A stretch of DNA of 64,000 nt from positions 239,124 to 303,123 of the forward strand of contig NZ_JACIEZ010000005.1 in NCBI RefSeq assembly GCF_014197145.1, written 5' to 3'. This DNA comes from Gellertiella hungarica. Its GTDB lineage: Bacteria; Pseudomonadota; Alphaproteobacteria; Rhizobiales; Rhizobiaceae. Both the position numbers and the translations under genes were made by a program. Within the stretch, counting starts at the first letter, position 1; each line of letters begins with the position of its first letter. The notes below the pieces were generated by a model, which was given only the letters and a program-made list of their open reading frames with translations, was not told the DNA's origin and did not search any database. Shown here piece by piece: positions 55,131 through 63,914 of this stretch.

Positions 55131-56737
55131 GGCTTTGCTCCCGGGAAGACGGAACCGACATAGGCGGCGGGATCGGCAAGGCCGGAGGCGGCATCGCCCG
55201 AAAGCTGCAGCAGGCGCTCCGGGAAAAGCCCGAAGCCGATCACCGCCAGGGCGGCCACCGCAAGCGGCAGGATCGTGGTGAGGGCGAGCTTTTGCGGCCG
55301 GGCGGAAAGCGCGGCCTGCCCCGTCTGCGGCCCCCTGCCCACCGGTGCCGGCGGCCGCTGCGGATGCCAGAAGGCCAGCATGTAGGCGCGCGCGAGCCCC
55401 ACCGTCAGGAAGAAGCCCGACAGCAGCACCGCCCCCGCCAGCCACCAGGCGCCGATATCCAGCGCCGCCTTGACGATCAGCGCCTTCGGCCAGAAGCCGG
55501 AAAAGGGCGGAAGCCCCGCGGCGGCGAAGAACAGCGCCAGCACCAGGCCGGAGAAGAGCGGGTGCCGGGCGTAAAGCCCGCCGCCCTTCATCAGGTCTGG
55601 CGTTCCCGCCAGCCGCGCGGCCTCGAAGAGCGCGAGGTAGAGCGCCAGCATCAGCGCCATGGATTGCAGGCCGTAGAAGATCGCCCCCGTCGCCCCGCCC
55701 GGCGAATGCAGCGCGATGCCGGCGAGCATGGTGCCGATGCCCGATATCAGCACGAAGCCGGGAAGCCGGCGCAGGTCGCGCTCCGCCAAGACGCCCAGCC
55801 CGCCGAACAGCATGGTGGCGGCGGCAATGGCGGCGATCAGCAGGCTGAGCTCCTCGAGCGGCGCCGGCATCAGCATGACAAGCACCCGCAGCATGGCATA
55901 GACGCCGACCTTGGTGAGCAGCGCCGCAAAGAGTGCCGCCGTGCTGGCCCGCGGCGTGTGATAGGCTGCAGGAAGCCAGAACTGCACGGGAAAGGCCGCC
56001 GCCTTCATCGAGAAGGCAAAGAGGAAGAGGGCCGCAAGCGTCACCGCCGGCACGCCTTCCATCGCCGGCAGGCGCATCGCCAGATCCGCCATGTTGAGCG
56101 TGCCGGTGACGCCGTAGACAAGCCCGACCGCCACGAGGAACAGCGTCGTGCCCGCGAGATTGAGGAAGCCGTATTTCAGCGCCCCGTCGAGCTCCGCCCG
56201 GTCCGGCCCGAGCGCGAGAAGGCCGAAGGAGGCGATCAGCAGCACCTCGAACCAGACATAGAGATTGAAGATGTCGCCGGTGAGGAAGGCCCCGGAAACG
56301 CCGGCCAGCAGCAGCAGGTGGAAGGGCTCCGGCCCATAGGCGGGCGCGCCCGTTCCCGCCTCGCCCCGGGTGAAGATCGCGGCCAGCAGCGCGATTGCCG
56401 CCGCCGAAAGCGAAAAGGCCGCGCCCAGCCGGTCTGCGGTGAAGGCAATGCCGAAGGGCGGAAGCCAGCGGCCCATGACCATGGTCAGCGCGCCCTTTTC
56501 CACGACCATCAGGAAAAGCCCGATATTGGCGGCGAGCGTCAGCGCAAGCAGGAGGATCGACAGCCGCCCGACAAGCGCCCGCCCCGCGCCCGGCCGGTGC
56601 CGGAGCGCAATCAGCGCCGCGCCGCCGGCAAGCGGCACAAGCACCGGCGCGACGATCAGCCAGTGCTCCGGCGGGACCGGCGCGATCGACATCGCCTGTT
56701 CGAGAAGAGCGGGGGAAACGGCTGCCGTGGATGCCAT
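55127..56737 (-). CDS. mrpD: Na+/H+ antiporter subunit D
   Basis: Proton-translocating, NuoN-like subunit, 536 residues with about 14 membrane helices. Signature segments are [20 protein letters not shown] (with the conserved Glu), the Lys-containing helix [20 protein letters not shown] and the following [21 protein letters not shown] chose the ATG at 56737, just after mrpC; earlier codons overlap mrpC. Frame intact. Confidence 0.94.
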   Translation of the reverse strand: MASTAAVSPALLEQAMSIAPVPPEHWLIVAPVLVPLAGGAALIALRHRPGAGRALVGRLSILLLALTLAANIGLFLMVVEKGALTMVMGRWLPPFGIAFTADRLGAAFSLSAAAIALLAAIFTRGEAGTGAPAYGPEPFHLLLLAGVSGAFLTGDIFNLYVWFEVLLIASFGLLALGPDRAELDGALKYGFLNLAGTTLFLVAVGLVYGVTGTLNMADLAMRLPAMEGVPAVTLAALFLFAFSMKAAAFPVQFWLPAAYHTPRASTAALFAALLTKVGVYAMLRVLVMLMPAPLEELSLLIAAIAAATMLFGGLGVLAERDLRRLPGFVLISGIGTMLAGIALHSPGGATGAIFYGLQSMALMLALYLALFEAARLAGTPDLMKGGGLYARHPLFSGLVLALFFAAAGLPPFSGFWPKALIVKAALDIGAWWLAGAVLLSGFFLTVGLARAYMLAFWHPQRPPAPVGRGPQTGQAALSARPQKLALTTILPLAVAALAVIGFGLFPERLLQLSGDAASGLADPAAYVGSVFPGAKP

Positions 56738-56747
56738 CGCGCGCCTC

Positions 56748-57122
56748 TCAGTAGCCTGTGGGGGGATCGAGCCGGTCCGGCTCGGCAAAGCGCATGGCGC
56801 GGGTGTCGTCGGTGCCGAGCGTCTGGTAGGCGCGGTAGCCGAGCACCAGCAGGAAGGCGAAGAAGGAGAAGGAAATGACGATGGCGGTGAGGATGAGGGC
56901 CTGCGGCAGCGGATTGGCGGCGCCTGCCTTCAGCACCTCCTCGCCCGCGCCCATGACCGGCGGCACGCCGCGCGTCAGCCGCCCCGCGAGGAAGAGCGAC
57001 AGGTTGACCCCGTTGCCGAGCAGCGCCACCCCGATGAGCATGCGCACCACATGGCGCGAGAGCAGGAGATAGAAGGCCGCTGCCAGGAAGGCGGTGGAAA
57101 GAAGGGCAAGGATCGCTTCCAT
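56748..57122 (-). CDS. mrpC: Na+/H+ antiporter subunit C
   Basis: NuoK-like subunit, 124 residues with three membrane helices. The motif RHVVRMLIGVALLGNGVNLSL and the last helix PQALILTAIVISFSFFAFLL are typical. ATGA overlap with mrpB. Confidence 0.94.
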   Translation of the reverse strand: MEAILALLSTAFLAAAFYLLLSRHVVRMLIGVALLGNGVNLSLFLAGRLTRGVPPVMGAGEEVLKAGAANPLPQALILTAIVISFSFFAFLLVLGYRAYQTLGTDDTRAMRFAEPDRLDPPTGY

Positions 57123-57541
57123 CAGTCGGTCTCCTTTTCCTCGAGCGCAAGGGCAATTGCCGTCACCGTGCCGGCAACGACCAGATAGACCCCGATATCG
57201 AACAGCATGACGGAGGATACCGGCACCGTATCGGCGACGAGGTTCAGGTCGATCCAGAGGCCGGTCATGAAGGGCATGGCCCCGAGGAAGGGCAGGAAGC
57301 CCGCCAGCGCCGAGAGCAGAAGCCCGATGGCCGCGATGCCGAGCGGGTCCATCTTCAGCGCCCGGCGCACCGCCGAGACACCCTGCGCCAGCCCCTGGAT
57401 GGCAAAGGCCGAGGCCGCGATCAGCCCGCCGATGAAGCCGCCGCCGGGCTCGTTGTGGCCGCGCAGCAGCACGAAGACCGAGAAGACCAGCATGAGCGCC
57501 GCAAGAAAGGGGGCGATGGTGCGGAAGATCAGCGTGTTCAT
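57122..57541 (-). CDS. mrpB: Na+/H+ antiporter subunit B
   Basis: Mrp subunit B, 139 residues, four membrane helices with the MnhB motif [20 protein letters not shown] and a final helix near [20 protein letters not shown]. It overlaps mrpA by four bases and mrpC by ATGA. Confidence 0.94.
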   Translation of the reverse strand: MNTLIFRTIAPFLAALMLVFSVFVLLRGHNEPGGGFIGGLIAASAFAIQGLAQGVSAVRRALKMDPLGIAAIGLLLSALAGFLPFLGAMPFMTGLWIDLNLVADTVPVSSVMLFDIGVYLVVAGTVTAIALALEEKETD

Positions 57542-59895
57542 GCCTGCTCCTCCGCATCGGCGGGATCGTTGTCGGCAAGGCGCCTTCGGCCCGCCACCGC
57601 CCGCAGGCGGATGAGCGCGAGAATCGCAAGGCCAGTCACCAGAACCACGCTGATTTCACCCAGCGTATCCGTTCCGCGGAAATCGACGATGATGACGTTG
57701 ACCACATTGGCGCCGTGGGCGACCGTCCGGCTGTAGAGATTGAAGAAATCGGAGAGCCGGCCGTCGAAGCTGCCTTCCAGCATCTTCAGCATCAGCAGGC
57801 CGAGCCCTGCCGCCGCCAGCACCGCGACCGCGCCATCCACCAGCCGTTCGCCGGTGCCGCGGTGATCGGCACCCTTGAGGTTGAGCCGGGTCATGACCAG
57901 CGTGAGGATGACGACGGCGAGCGTTTCCACCATGAACTGGGTGAAGGCGAGATCCGGCGCGCCATAGAGCAGGTAGATGAGGCCGACCGCAAAGCCCTGG
58001 ATGCCGAGCGCGACGATGGCCGTCAGCCGGTCGGAGGCGACGAGCACCACGCCGACGCCCGTCAGCGCCAGCAGGAGAACCAGCGCTTCGGCCGGCGGAA
58101 TGGCCGCCCCGAGCGCCGGCCAGCGCGGCATTTCCCCCTGAAGCGCGAGCGAAAGCAGGAGCGTGAGGCCGAGGCACAGCAGGGTGACGACCAGATAGTG
58201 CTCCAGCCGGCCGGACTGCACCCGCCGCACCAGCCCGTGCGCCATGCGGGTAAGCCCGTCCAGCGCCGTATCGAAGGCCCGGTCCGGCCCGGGGCCGAGG
58301 GCGTCGATCAGCGCGCGCGCATTCTGCTGCACGCGGCCGATCCGGGAGAAGAGCCAGGCCGCCGCCGCGATGGTGACGACCGAAAGCGCGAAGGGAAGCC
58401 CCGCATGGGGCACGCCGGAGATGGTCATTTCCACCGGATGCCCGGCGACGGCCGAGGCCATGGGATTGCCGAAGGCGCGGTGGAACTGGCCGGAGGCGAC
58501 GCCCGCCGCAAGACCCGCCAGCGACAGGAGGACCGGCCCCGCCAGCAGGCCGAACGGCCCTTCATGGGGATGGGCCACGGGCGCCTTCAGCCTGCCCCGG
58601 AAGGGCGAAATGCCCGCATGGAGGGCCGCCGCGCCCATCAGCACGTTTCCGGCAAAGGCGGTCATCAGGAAGAGCAGGTCGCGCGGCGAGCCCGAGGACA
58701 GCGCCGCATAGATTTCCTCCTTGGCGAGGAAACCCGCAAAGGGCATGAAGCCGATCATCGACAGCGCCGCAAGCCCGGCGGCCGCCCCGGTCAGCGGCAT
58801 GGCCCGGTAAAGGCCGGAGACCTCGGTGAGATCGCGGCTTCCCGCGCCGTGATCCACCTGCCCGGCCACCATGAAGAGCGCCCCCTTGAACAGCGCATGG
58901 GCCAGCAGGTAGAGCACCGCCGCCTCCAGCGCCTTTTCCGTGCCGAAGCCGGTGAGCATGACGAGAAGCCCGAGCGAGGCCACCGTCGTCTGGGCCAGCA
59001 CCAGCTTCATGTCCCTCTGGCGCAGCGCCATCACCGTTCCGGCAATCAGCGTCACCCCGCCCACGACAGGCAGCACGATGGTCCAGAGCGGCGTTCCGCC
59101 CATGACGGGGTTCAGCCGCATGAGCAGGAAGACGCCGGCCTTCACCATGGTGGCCGAATGCAGGTAGGCCGAAACCGGCGTGGGCGCCGCCATGGCATTC
59201 GGCAACCAGAAATGGAAGGGAAACTGCGCCGACTTGGTAAAGGCGGCCATGGCGATCAGCCCGAACAGCGCCATGTAGAAGGGGCTGGACCTGAGGTCGT
59301 CGCCCAGCATCAGGAGCAGCGAAAACTGCGTGACGCCGGTAATGTTCCAGAGAAACATCAGCCCCGCCAGCAGGAAAAGCCCTCCCCCGCCGGTGACCGC
59401 CAGCGCCGTCAGCGCCGCCCGCCGGGAGGCCTGCCTTTCGTGATCGAAGCCGATCAGCAGGAAGGAGGTGATCGAGGTGAGCTCCCAGTGGATGAACAGC
59501 ATCAGGAAGCTGTCGGAGACGACAAGGCCCAGCATCGCGCCCATGAAGGCAAGCAGGAAGGCGAAAAACCGCCCCTGCTGCGGATGCCCCTTCAGATAGG
59601 CGCCGGCATAAAGCACGATCAGCGCGCCGATCCCCGTGACGAGCAGCGCGAAGGTGAGCGACAGCCCGTCGAGATACCAGCTGTAGGACAGGTTGAAGGA
59701 CGGCACCCAGGCAAAGCCGCCGGTCACCTTCTCCCCCGCCATGACATCGGGCAGATAGGTGAGGAGCCGCGCAAAGGAGAGAATGGGGGCGAGCACCAGT
59801 ACGAAGGCCGCCCGAGCCCCGAGGACACGCGTCAATGCCGGCGCGAAAAGCGCGGCGATGAAGGGCGTCAGGAGCGCCAGAAAGGTCAGTTCCAT
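57538..59895 (-). CDS. mrpA: Na+/H+ antiporter subunit A
   Basis: Largest Mrp subunit, NuoL-like, 785 residues. Early helices carry [20 protein letters not shown] with the key Glu, and [41 protein letters not shown] with the key Lys and His. The C-terminal part contains DUF4040 and MbhE-like helices ([23 protein letters not shown]). The full seven-gene set A-G is present in order. The complex exports Na+ or K+ in exchange for protons and supports pH and salt tolerance. Confidence 0.95.
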   Translation of the reverse strand: MELTFLALLTPFIAALFAPALTRVLGARAAFVLVLAPILSFARLLTYLPDVMAGEKVTGGFAWVPSFNLSYSWYLDGLSLTFALLVTGIGALIVLYAGAYLKGHPQQGRFFAFLLAFMGAMLGLVVSDSFLMLFIHWELTSITSFLLIGFDHERQASRRAALTALAVTGGGGLFLLAGLMFLWNITGVTQFSLLLMLGDDLRSSPFYMALFGLIAMAAFTKSAQFPFHFWLPNAMAAPTPVSAYLHSATMVKAGVFLLMRLNPVMGGTPLWTIVLPVVGGVTLIAGTVMALRQRDMKLVLAQTTVASLGLLVMLTGFGTEKALEAAVLYLLAHALFKGALFMVAGQVDHGAGSRDLTEVSGLYRAMPLTGAAAGLAALSMIGFMPFAGFLAKEEIYAALSSGSPRDLLFLMTAFAGNVLMGAAALHAGISPFRGRLKAPVAHPHEGPFGLLAGPVLLSLAGLAAGVASGQFHRAFGNPMASAVAGHPVEMTISGVPHAGLPFALSVVTIAAAAWLFSRIGRVQQNARALIDALGPGPDRAFDTALDGLTRMAHGLVRRVQSGRLEHYLVVTLLCLGLTLLLSLALQGEMPRWPALGAAIPPAEALVLLLALTGVGVVLVASDRLTAIVALGIQGFAVGLIYLLYGAPDLAFTQFMVETLAVVILTLVMTRLNLKGADHRGTGERLVDGAVAVLAAAGLGLLMLKMLEGSFDGRLSDFFNLYSRTVAHGANVVNVIIVDFRGTDTLGEISVVLVTGLAILALIRLRAVAGRRRLADNDPADAEEQA

Positions 59896-59957
59896 GCCAT
59901 CGGCCTCGGGGTCTTCATGACCGGGGCCGGTGGTGGACGCCCCGTTTCGCTCATCCC

Positions 59958-59986
59958 GAGATAGGCCATTTGACCGGTCGGCTCAA
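59958..59986 (-). promoter_or_regulatory. Promoter of the mrp operon
   Basis: Minus strand TTGAGC (59981-59986), 17 bp, TATCTC (59958-59963), giving a leader of about 55 nt before mrpA. The -10 context GCCTATCTCGGGA resembles the promoter of sRNA copy C downstream of the VOC gene. Confidence 0.65.
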
Positions 59987-60092
59987 GGCGAAACGGAATT
60001 CCGCCACGGCTTTTCCGTTTACGTAAGGCGTCCGAGGGAGGAGACGGGAGACACACCGAGGGTCGATACCCGTCCGCATCACGCCTGAGGCA

Positions 60093-60181
60093 AAGGAAAC
60101 CCGCACGGGCTGGTCTGTGACCGTGCGGATTACATTCTTGCCATAAGCGCTTGGCAGGCGGGGCGGCAACCTCGCCTGCCA
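60093..60181 (-). ncRNA. Small RNA gene, copy A
   Basis: Promoter TTGAAA (60211-60216), 17 bp, TATATC (60188-60193). The transcript of about 89 nt has hairpin 1 (GGCAGGCG/CGCCTGCC, 12-base loop), an AAGCGCTT linker and a terminator stem CCGCACGG/CCGTGCGG (60101-60128). The T-tract of this copy is GTTTCCTTT, weaker than in B and C. The opposing plus-strand ORF lacks its start codon here. Confidence 0.75.
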
Positions 60182-60416
60182 TCTTCTGATATAGCTGTCA
60201 TCACCCGCTGTTTCAACCACTGCTTAAATGCAACAGCACGGGCGCCAGGCGCCGTTGCAACCGCGCACACTCCCTATCTTTACTAATTTAGGAAATCCTG
60301 CATTGATAGACCCGTCCGGCGACAGAAGCAGGCGCGTCTTGCCAGCAGGCGCATCGGGGAGGATGAGCTGCCCCGACCGAGGCATCGGCTTTGCCGTCGA
60401 ACCGGGAGTGACGCTT

Positions 60417-60506
60417 ATGTGGTTATTCACAACACGCATCACGCTTGAGGTCAAGAAAACCCGCACGGGCTGGTCTGTGACCGTGCGGATTACATTCTTG
60501 CCATAA
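60417..60506 (+). CDS. 29-codon ORF of repeat unit 1
   Basis: Starts ATG with GGGAG 8 nt upstream and ends TAA. The product begins MWLFTTRITLEVKKTRTGWS and then alternates hydrophobic and polar residues (VTVRITFLP). It is basic and amphipathic. The 3' half lies opposite sRNA copy B. Its sister ORF in unit 2 has the same length, with synonymous or conservative changes in most altered codons. Could be a small toxin-like peptide; alternatively a chance ORF across the antisense RNA. Confidence 0.45.
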   Translation: MWLFTTRITLEVKKTRTGWSVTVRITFLP

Positions 60507-60541
60507 GCGCTTGGCAGGCGGGGCGGCAACCTCGCCTGCCA
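60453..60541 (-). ncRNA. Small RNA gene, copy B
   Basis: Promoter TTGAAA (60571-60576), 17 bp, TATATC (60548-60553). Hairpin 1 at 60513-60540 with loop AGGTTGCCGCCC, the AAGCGCTT linker, and a terminator stem (60461-60488) followed by GTTTTCTT. About 89 nt. It is antisense to the last 54 nt of the 29-codon ORF and to the stretch just after its stop. Confidence 0.82.
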
Positions 60542-60775
60542 TCTCCTGATATAGCTCACAACACCCGCTGTTTCAACCACTGCTTAAATGCAACAGCACG
60601 GGCGCCAGGCGCCGTTGCAACCGCGCACACGCCCTAACTTTACTAATTTAGAGAAACCTGCATTGATAGACCTGTCGGCGACAGAAGCAGGCGCGTCTCG
60701 CCAGCAGGCGCATCGGGGAGGATGAGCCGCCCCGACCGAGGCATCGGCTTTGCCGTCGAACCGGGAGTGACGCAT

Positions 60776-60865
60776 ATGTGGTTATTCACAACACGCATCA
60801 CGCTTGAGGTCAAGAAAACCCGCACGGGCTGGTCAATCGCCGTGCGGGTAACTTTCACACCTTAA
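60776..60865 (+). CDS. 29-codon ORF of repeat unit 2
   Basis: Same start context (GGGAG 8 nt upstream), length and stop as the ORF of unit 1. The first 20 residues are identical; the rest reads IAVRVTFTP. Of the codons that differ, Ser, Thr and Pro changes are silent and V/I, T/A, I/V are conservative. This pattern suggests selection on the peptide. It is opposed by sRNA copy C. Confidence 0.45.
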   Translation: MWLFTTRITLEVKKTRTGWSIAVRVTFTP

Positions 60866-60900
60866 GCGCTTGGCAGGCGGGGCGGCAACCTCGCCTGCCA
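60812..60900 (-). ncRNA. Small RNA gene, copy C
   Basis: Promoter TTGAAA (60930-60935), 17 bp, TATATC (60907-60912). Hairpin 1 and its 12-base loop are identical to copies A and B, while the linker after AAGCGCTTA has diverged. The terminator stem is one pair longer (CCCGCACGG/CCGTGCGGG) and is followed by TTTTCTT. This is the most diverged copy and perhaps the founder. Confidence 0.82.
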
Positions 60901-61137
60901 TCTCCCGATATAGGCGAAACCGCGCCCTATTTCAACCGTCCCTGATATATCCACGCTGAAGCTTCGATCTGCACCGCCTGGCCGGCCGGTGCCGGGCTGA
61001 TACAGTGCGGATGGATGTCGCTCTTCGCCGGCGGTGCGCTGCTTGCAGCCGCCCTGTACCATGGCGTTCTGGAGTTTTCCAGGCGGCAGGGGCGCGGCCT
61101 GCCCCGAGGGCGAACCCGGGACCGGCACTTGCCGGCA

Positions 61138-61896
61138 TCAGGGGTTCATCGACAGCAGCGCGAAGGCGACGCCTTCGGGATCGAGCATCTGGATGACCCA
61201 GCCGCCGCCCGGCACCTGATGCGGCCCCATGATGGTTTTCGCGCCTCTTTCTGCCGCGCGGCCCGAGGCGGCAGCGATGCCATCCACCTGGAAGTAGAAA
61301 TTCCAGAGCGGCGCCGGACTGCCGGGCATCATCGTCATCATGCCGCCGATATCGTGCCCGTCCTGCGCGAAGATGCGGTAGACGCCATACTGGCCCATAT
61401 CCATGGTGCGGGCCTCCGTCCAGCCGAACAGCCCGGCATAGAAGGAGAAGGCCTCGCCGCCTTCCCGCGCATAGAGCTCGTGCCAGCCGCAATGGCCGCG
61501 GCTTGCCATGCCATCGGGCGTCCAGCGCTCTTCCGACAGCGGCGTCATGATGGCGAGAACCGCTCCTCCGGGATCGGAGAGAATGGCCATGCGCCCCACC
61601 CCGGGAATGTCCATGGCGGGCTCCACCAAGCCGCCGCCCGCCGCCTGGCAGGCGGCCACGGTTTCGTCGACGCTTTTAACCTGCACATAGCCGAGCCAGC
61701 CCTTGCGCCCGCCTTCCCTGAGCGTTGCCAGTCCGCCGACGCCGCCATCGGGGGCGTTGAAGATCCGGTAGGGCATGCCGGGCTGGGAAAAATCCGACAT
61801 CGTCCAGCCGATGACAGGGGCATAGAAATCGGCCGCGCGATCGGGATCGGCGCTCGTATATTCATACCAGATGAAGGGGCCGTGCTGGGCTGCCAT
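61138..61896 (-). CDS. VOC (glyoxalase/bleomycin-resistance) family protein
   Basis: A 252-residue protein made of two vicinal-oxygen-chelate domains. The first begins GPFIWYEYTSADPDRAADFYAPVIGW and the second GWHELYAREGGEAFSFYAGLFGW; these openings are typical of the CFP30B-like subgroup. Metal-binding residues of VOC enzymes are not clearly complete, so substrate and activity are unknown. It diverges from a MarR-family gene over a shared palindrome and is probably under its control. Confidence 0.87.
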   Translation of the reverse strand: MAAQHGPFIWYEYTSADPDRAADFYAPVIGWTMSDFSQPGMPYRIFNAPDGGVGGLATLREGGRKGWLGYVQVKSVDETVAACQAAGGGLVEPAMDIPGVGRMAILSDPGGAVLAIMTPLSEERWTPDGMASRGHCGWHELYAREGGEAFSFYAGLFGWTEARTMDMGQYGVYRIFAQDGHDIGGMMTMMPGSPAPLWNFYFQVDGIAAASGRAAERGAKTIMGPHQVPGGGWVIQMLDPEGVAFALLSMNP

Positions 61897-61933
61897 GTCT
61901 CTCTCCCTTTTTCGGCGCGGCGGACGGCCGCAC

Positions 61934-61963
61934 TTGACTTCGCAAAGGTTGATATCAACATAT
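61934..61963. promoter_or_regulatory. Operator palindrome and promoter for the MarR/VOC pair
   Basis: A perfect 12-bp palindrome GTTGATATCAAC (61948-61959) lies 9 bp before the MarR start. TTGACT (61934-61939) with an 18-bp spacer and ACATAT (61958-61963) would put the palindrome in the spacer, so a bound repressor would block the promoter. Confidence 0.6.
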
Positions 61964-61968
61964 GGCGC

Positions 61969-62448
61969 ATGTCAAGCCGCGAGAATCCGCCACCGCCCAT
62001 TCCCTTTTCCACGACGCTGCATGTGCGCGACCACTGCCTGTGCTTTCAGGCGCAGCGTGCCGCGCGGGAGCTTGCCCGCACCTTCGACCTTGCCTTCCAG
62101 CCGCTCGGGCTCACCAACGGACAGTTTTCGCTGATGATGGCGCTGAACCGCCCGCAACCGCCGGCGCTGGGCCAGCTGGCCGGCGAGCTTCGCGTGGACC
62201 GGACGACGCTGACGGCGGCGGTGAAGGTGCTGGAAAGACGCCGCCTTGTTGCCGGCAGCCGCGATCCGGAAAACCGGCGCGTGCAGCGGCTTTCGCTGAC
62301 GCCCGAGGGATACGCGCTTCTCCAGCTGGCGCTGCCGATCTGGGAAAGGACGCTGGCGCGGATTGCCGGGCCGGCCCTTCAGGACCAGTCGGCAACCGGA
62401 GAGGCGCTGCGCAGCCTTGCAGATCGCGCCGCCGCCGCCCGGGCCTGA
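61969..62448 (+). CDS. MarR family transcriptional regulator
   Basis: A 159-residue winged-helix regulator: dimerisation helices (CLCFQAQRAARELARTFDLA), the HTH around LGQLAGELRVDRTTLTAAVK and the wing SRDPENRRVQRLSLTPEG. Start at 61969, directly after the operator palindrome. It likely represses itself and the divergent VOC gene. Cysteines in HCLC of the first helix might sense oxidants, which is inference. Confidence 0.9.
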   Translation: MSSRENPPPPIPFSTTLHVRDHCLCFQAQRAARELARTFDLAFQPLGLTNGQFSLMMALNRPQPPALGQLAGELRVDRTTLTAAVKVLERRRLVAGSRDPENRRVQRLSLTPEGYALLQLALPIWERTLARIAGPALQDQSATGEALRSLADRAAAARA

Positions 62449-62643
62449 GCGCCGCGCCTCGCCAGACGGGCGGCACCGGGCGGAGCCGATCGGCCACCCC
62501 TTCCCCCGGGGCGGGCGCACCGGCGGGACCCATCCGCCTCAAGACGGCCCCGGGCCCCTCCTCCCCCTCAAGCACGCAGCCCCACCCCGAGGGGAGCGGG
62601 GCCGCTTTTCCGGCCGGAGCGGCAGGACGCAGCCACCAGGGAC

Positions 62644-62680
62644 GAAAAGGCCCGGCCTTCCCTTCGGAAAGCCGGGCTTT
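62644..62680 (-). terminator. Bidirectional terminator between marR and ohr
   Basis: AAGGCCCGGC and GCCGGGCTTT flank a TTCGGAA-type loop. On the minus strand the stem is followed by CCTTTTCG, ending the ohr message; on the plus strand by TTT. The rest of 62449-62766 shows no gene. Confidence 0.75.
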
Positions 62681-62766
62681 GCCAGGCGCGGGCGGCCGCG
62701 CGGGCAGGAAACGGTTGATGGCGGGCCGCAAGGGCGGCCCCCCGGTTCACCGGTTCTCCAGGATGT

Positions 62767-63189
62767 TCAGATCGCGGTGGTCGGCACGTCGCGCGGCACG
62801 CGCAGCGCATGGCTGTAGGGGCAGACCACATGGGCAGCGGCGGCCAGACGCTCCACTTCGGCCTTGTCGAGGCCGGGCACATGCACTTCAAGCTTCACGT
62901 CGATGCCGAAGCCGCCGCCATCTTCCCGCGGGCCCATGCCGACCGTGGCGGTGACGGTGGAATCATCCGGAATCTTGATCTTTTCCTTGGAGGCCACGAA
63001 TTTCAGCGCGCCCAGGAAGCAGGCGGAATAGCCGGCGGCAAAGAGCTGCTCGGGATTGTTGCCCGGGGCGCCATCGCCGCCGAGCTCCTTCGGCACGGTG
63101 AGCGTCACGGCCAGCGCGCCGTCTTCCGTGCGGGACGAGCCGGCGCGGCCGCCGGTGGAGGTTGCCTTCGTGGTGTAGAGAATGGCCAT
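62767..63189 (-). CDS. ohr: Organic hydroperoxide resistance protein Ohr
   Basis: Thiol peroxidase that reduces organic and lipid hydroperoxides, 140 residues, cytoplasmic. Catalytic Cys pair in FAAGYSACFLGALKFVA and HVVCPYSHALR, with the conserved Arg and Glu of the Ohr fold (NPEQLFAAG). Full length. Divergent from ohrR across a 165-bp region with a palindrome over the promoter. Induced by peroxide through OhrR in this family. Confidence 0.95.
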   Translation of the reverse strand: MAILYTTKATSTGGRAGSSRTEDGALAVTLTVPKELGGDGAPGNNPEQLFAAGYSACFLGALKFVASKEKIKIPDDSTVTATVGMGPREDGGGFGIDVKLEVHVPGLDKAEVERLAAAAHVVCPYSHALRVPRDVPTTAI

Positions 63190-63223
63190 GGCGGAAGATC
63201 CTTTCCTCGTTGGTGATGTTGTA

Positions 63224-63253
63224 CACATAGCGCAACATTTAATTGCGCGCAAT
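63224..63253 (-). promoter_or_regulatory. ohr promoter overlapped by an OhrR-type palindrome
   Basis: Minus strand TTGCGC (63247-63252), 17 bp, TATGTG (63224-63229). The 12-bp palindrome ATTGCGCGCAAT (63242-63253) covers the -35, as expected for OhrR repression; the nearby AATTGTG strings may extend the site. Confidence 0.65.
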
Positions 63254-63354
63254 AGAATTGTGTATTGAAAAATAGGGCAGCTGCTGTCATTCTGTGGACA
63301 ACGGGCCGTCACGGTGGCGAAAGGCCGCCTTTTCCCCGACGGCCGGAGACGACG

Positions 63355-63867
63355 ATGAAACGCACCAATTCGCCAATCGATCCATCGGATCAGGCACTTG
63401 CCCCCGCCCCCGCGCTGACGCCGGAGGAGCGCGACCGGCTGAGCGCGGCGCTGACGCTCGACCGGCAGCTTTGCTTTGCGCTGCACGCGGCCACCCACGC
63501 CTTCCAGCGGGCCTACAAGCCGCTGCTCGACCGGGTTAACCTCACCTATCCGCAATATCTGGTGATGCTGCTGCTCTGGGAGCGCGGGCCCATGGGGGTG
63601 AAGGCGCTCGGCGAGGCGCTTTACCTCGATTCCGGCACGCTCTCGCCGCTTCTGAAGCGGCTCGAGGCGGCCGGCCATGTGGAACGCCGCCGCGACCTGG
63701 CCGACGAGCGCCAGGTCACCATCAGCCTCACCCCCTCCGGCCGCGCGCTCCGCGACCGCGCCGTGGACATCTTCGGCACCATCGCCGCCCGCACCGGCTG
63801 CGACGCCGGCGAAGCCGAAACCCTGCGCGACCGCCTTCACCAGCTGCGCGCCGCCATGGACACCTGA
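63355..63867 (+). CDS. ohrR: MarR-family peroxide sensor OhrR
   Basis: Repressor of ohr, 170 residues. The reactive Cys of OhrR proteins is in LDRQLCFALHAATHAF. Partner tyrosines are in LTYPQYLVMLLLWE. The HTH is VKALGEALYLDSGTLSPLLK and the wing RRRDLADERQVTISLTPSG. Oxidation of the Cys by organic peroxide releases DNA. The start at 63355 has GGAG upstream. A longer N-terminus than usual (about 20 residues) precedes the first helix. Confidence 0.92.
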   Translation: MKRTNSPIDPSDQALAPAPALTPEERDRLSAALTLDRQLCFALHAATHAFQRAYKPLLDRVNLTYPQYLVMLLLWERGPMGVKALGEALYLDSGTLSPLLKRLEAAGHVERRRDLADERQVTISLTPSGRALRDRAVDIFGTIAARTGCDAGEAETLRDRLHQLRAAMDT

Positions 63868-63914
63868 CCACAAGGGCACCACCGGTGCCGCGCACGGTGT
63901 TTCCCTTGCCGCAC

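Larger units (their letters stand above)
60077..60930. repeat. 360-bp tandem repeat with small-RNA genes
   Basis: A unit of 360 bp is repeated two and a third times (matching points 60144, 60504 and 60864). The two full spacers differ at few positions, including one single-base deletion. The third part keeps only the small-RNA region and is more diverged. Each spacer holds an inverted repeat TGCAAC...GTTGCA around GGGCGCCAGGCGCC. The array lies between mrpA and the VOC gene. Confidence 0.93.

Noticed and set aside
60228..60506. 92-codon plus-strand ORF ending with the 29-codon ORF
   Set aside because: A single-base deletion in the second unit breaks it, whereas the 29-codon part is intact in both.
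60224..60580. Minus-strand open frame across the tandem repeat
   Set aside because: It crosses a promoter, a terminator and the spacer and is not kept in frame in the other unit.
61015..61968. Long upstream extension of the MarR gene
   Set aside because: It overlaps the VOC gene on the other strand and passes through the promoter and operator; the family starts near 61969.
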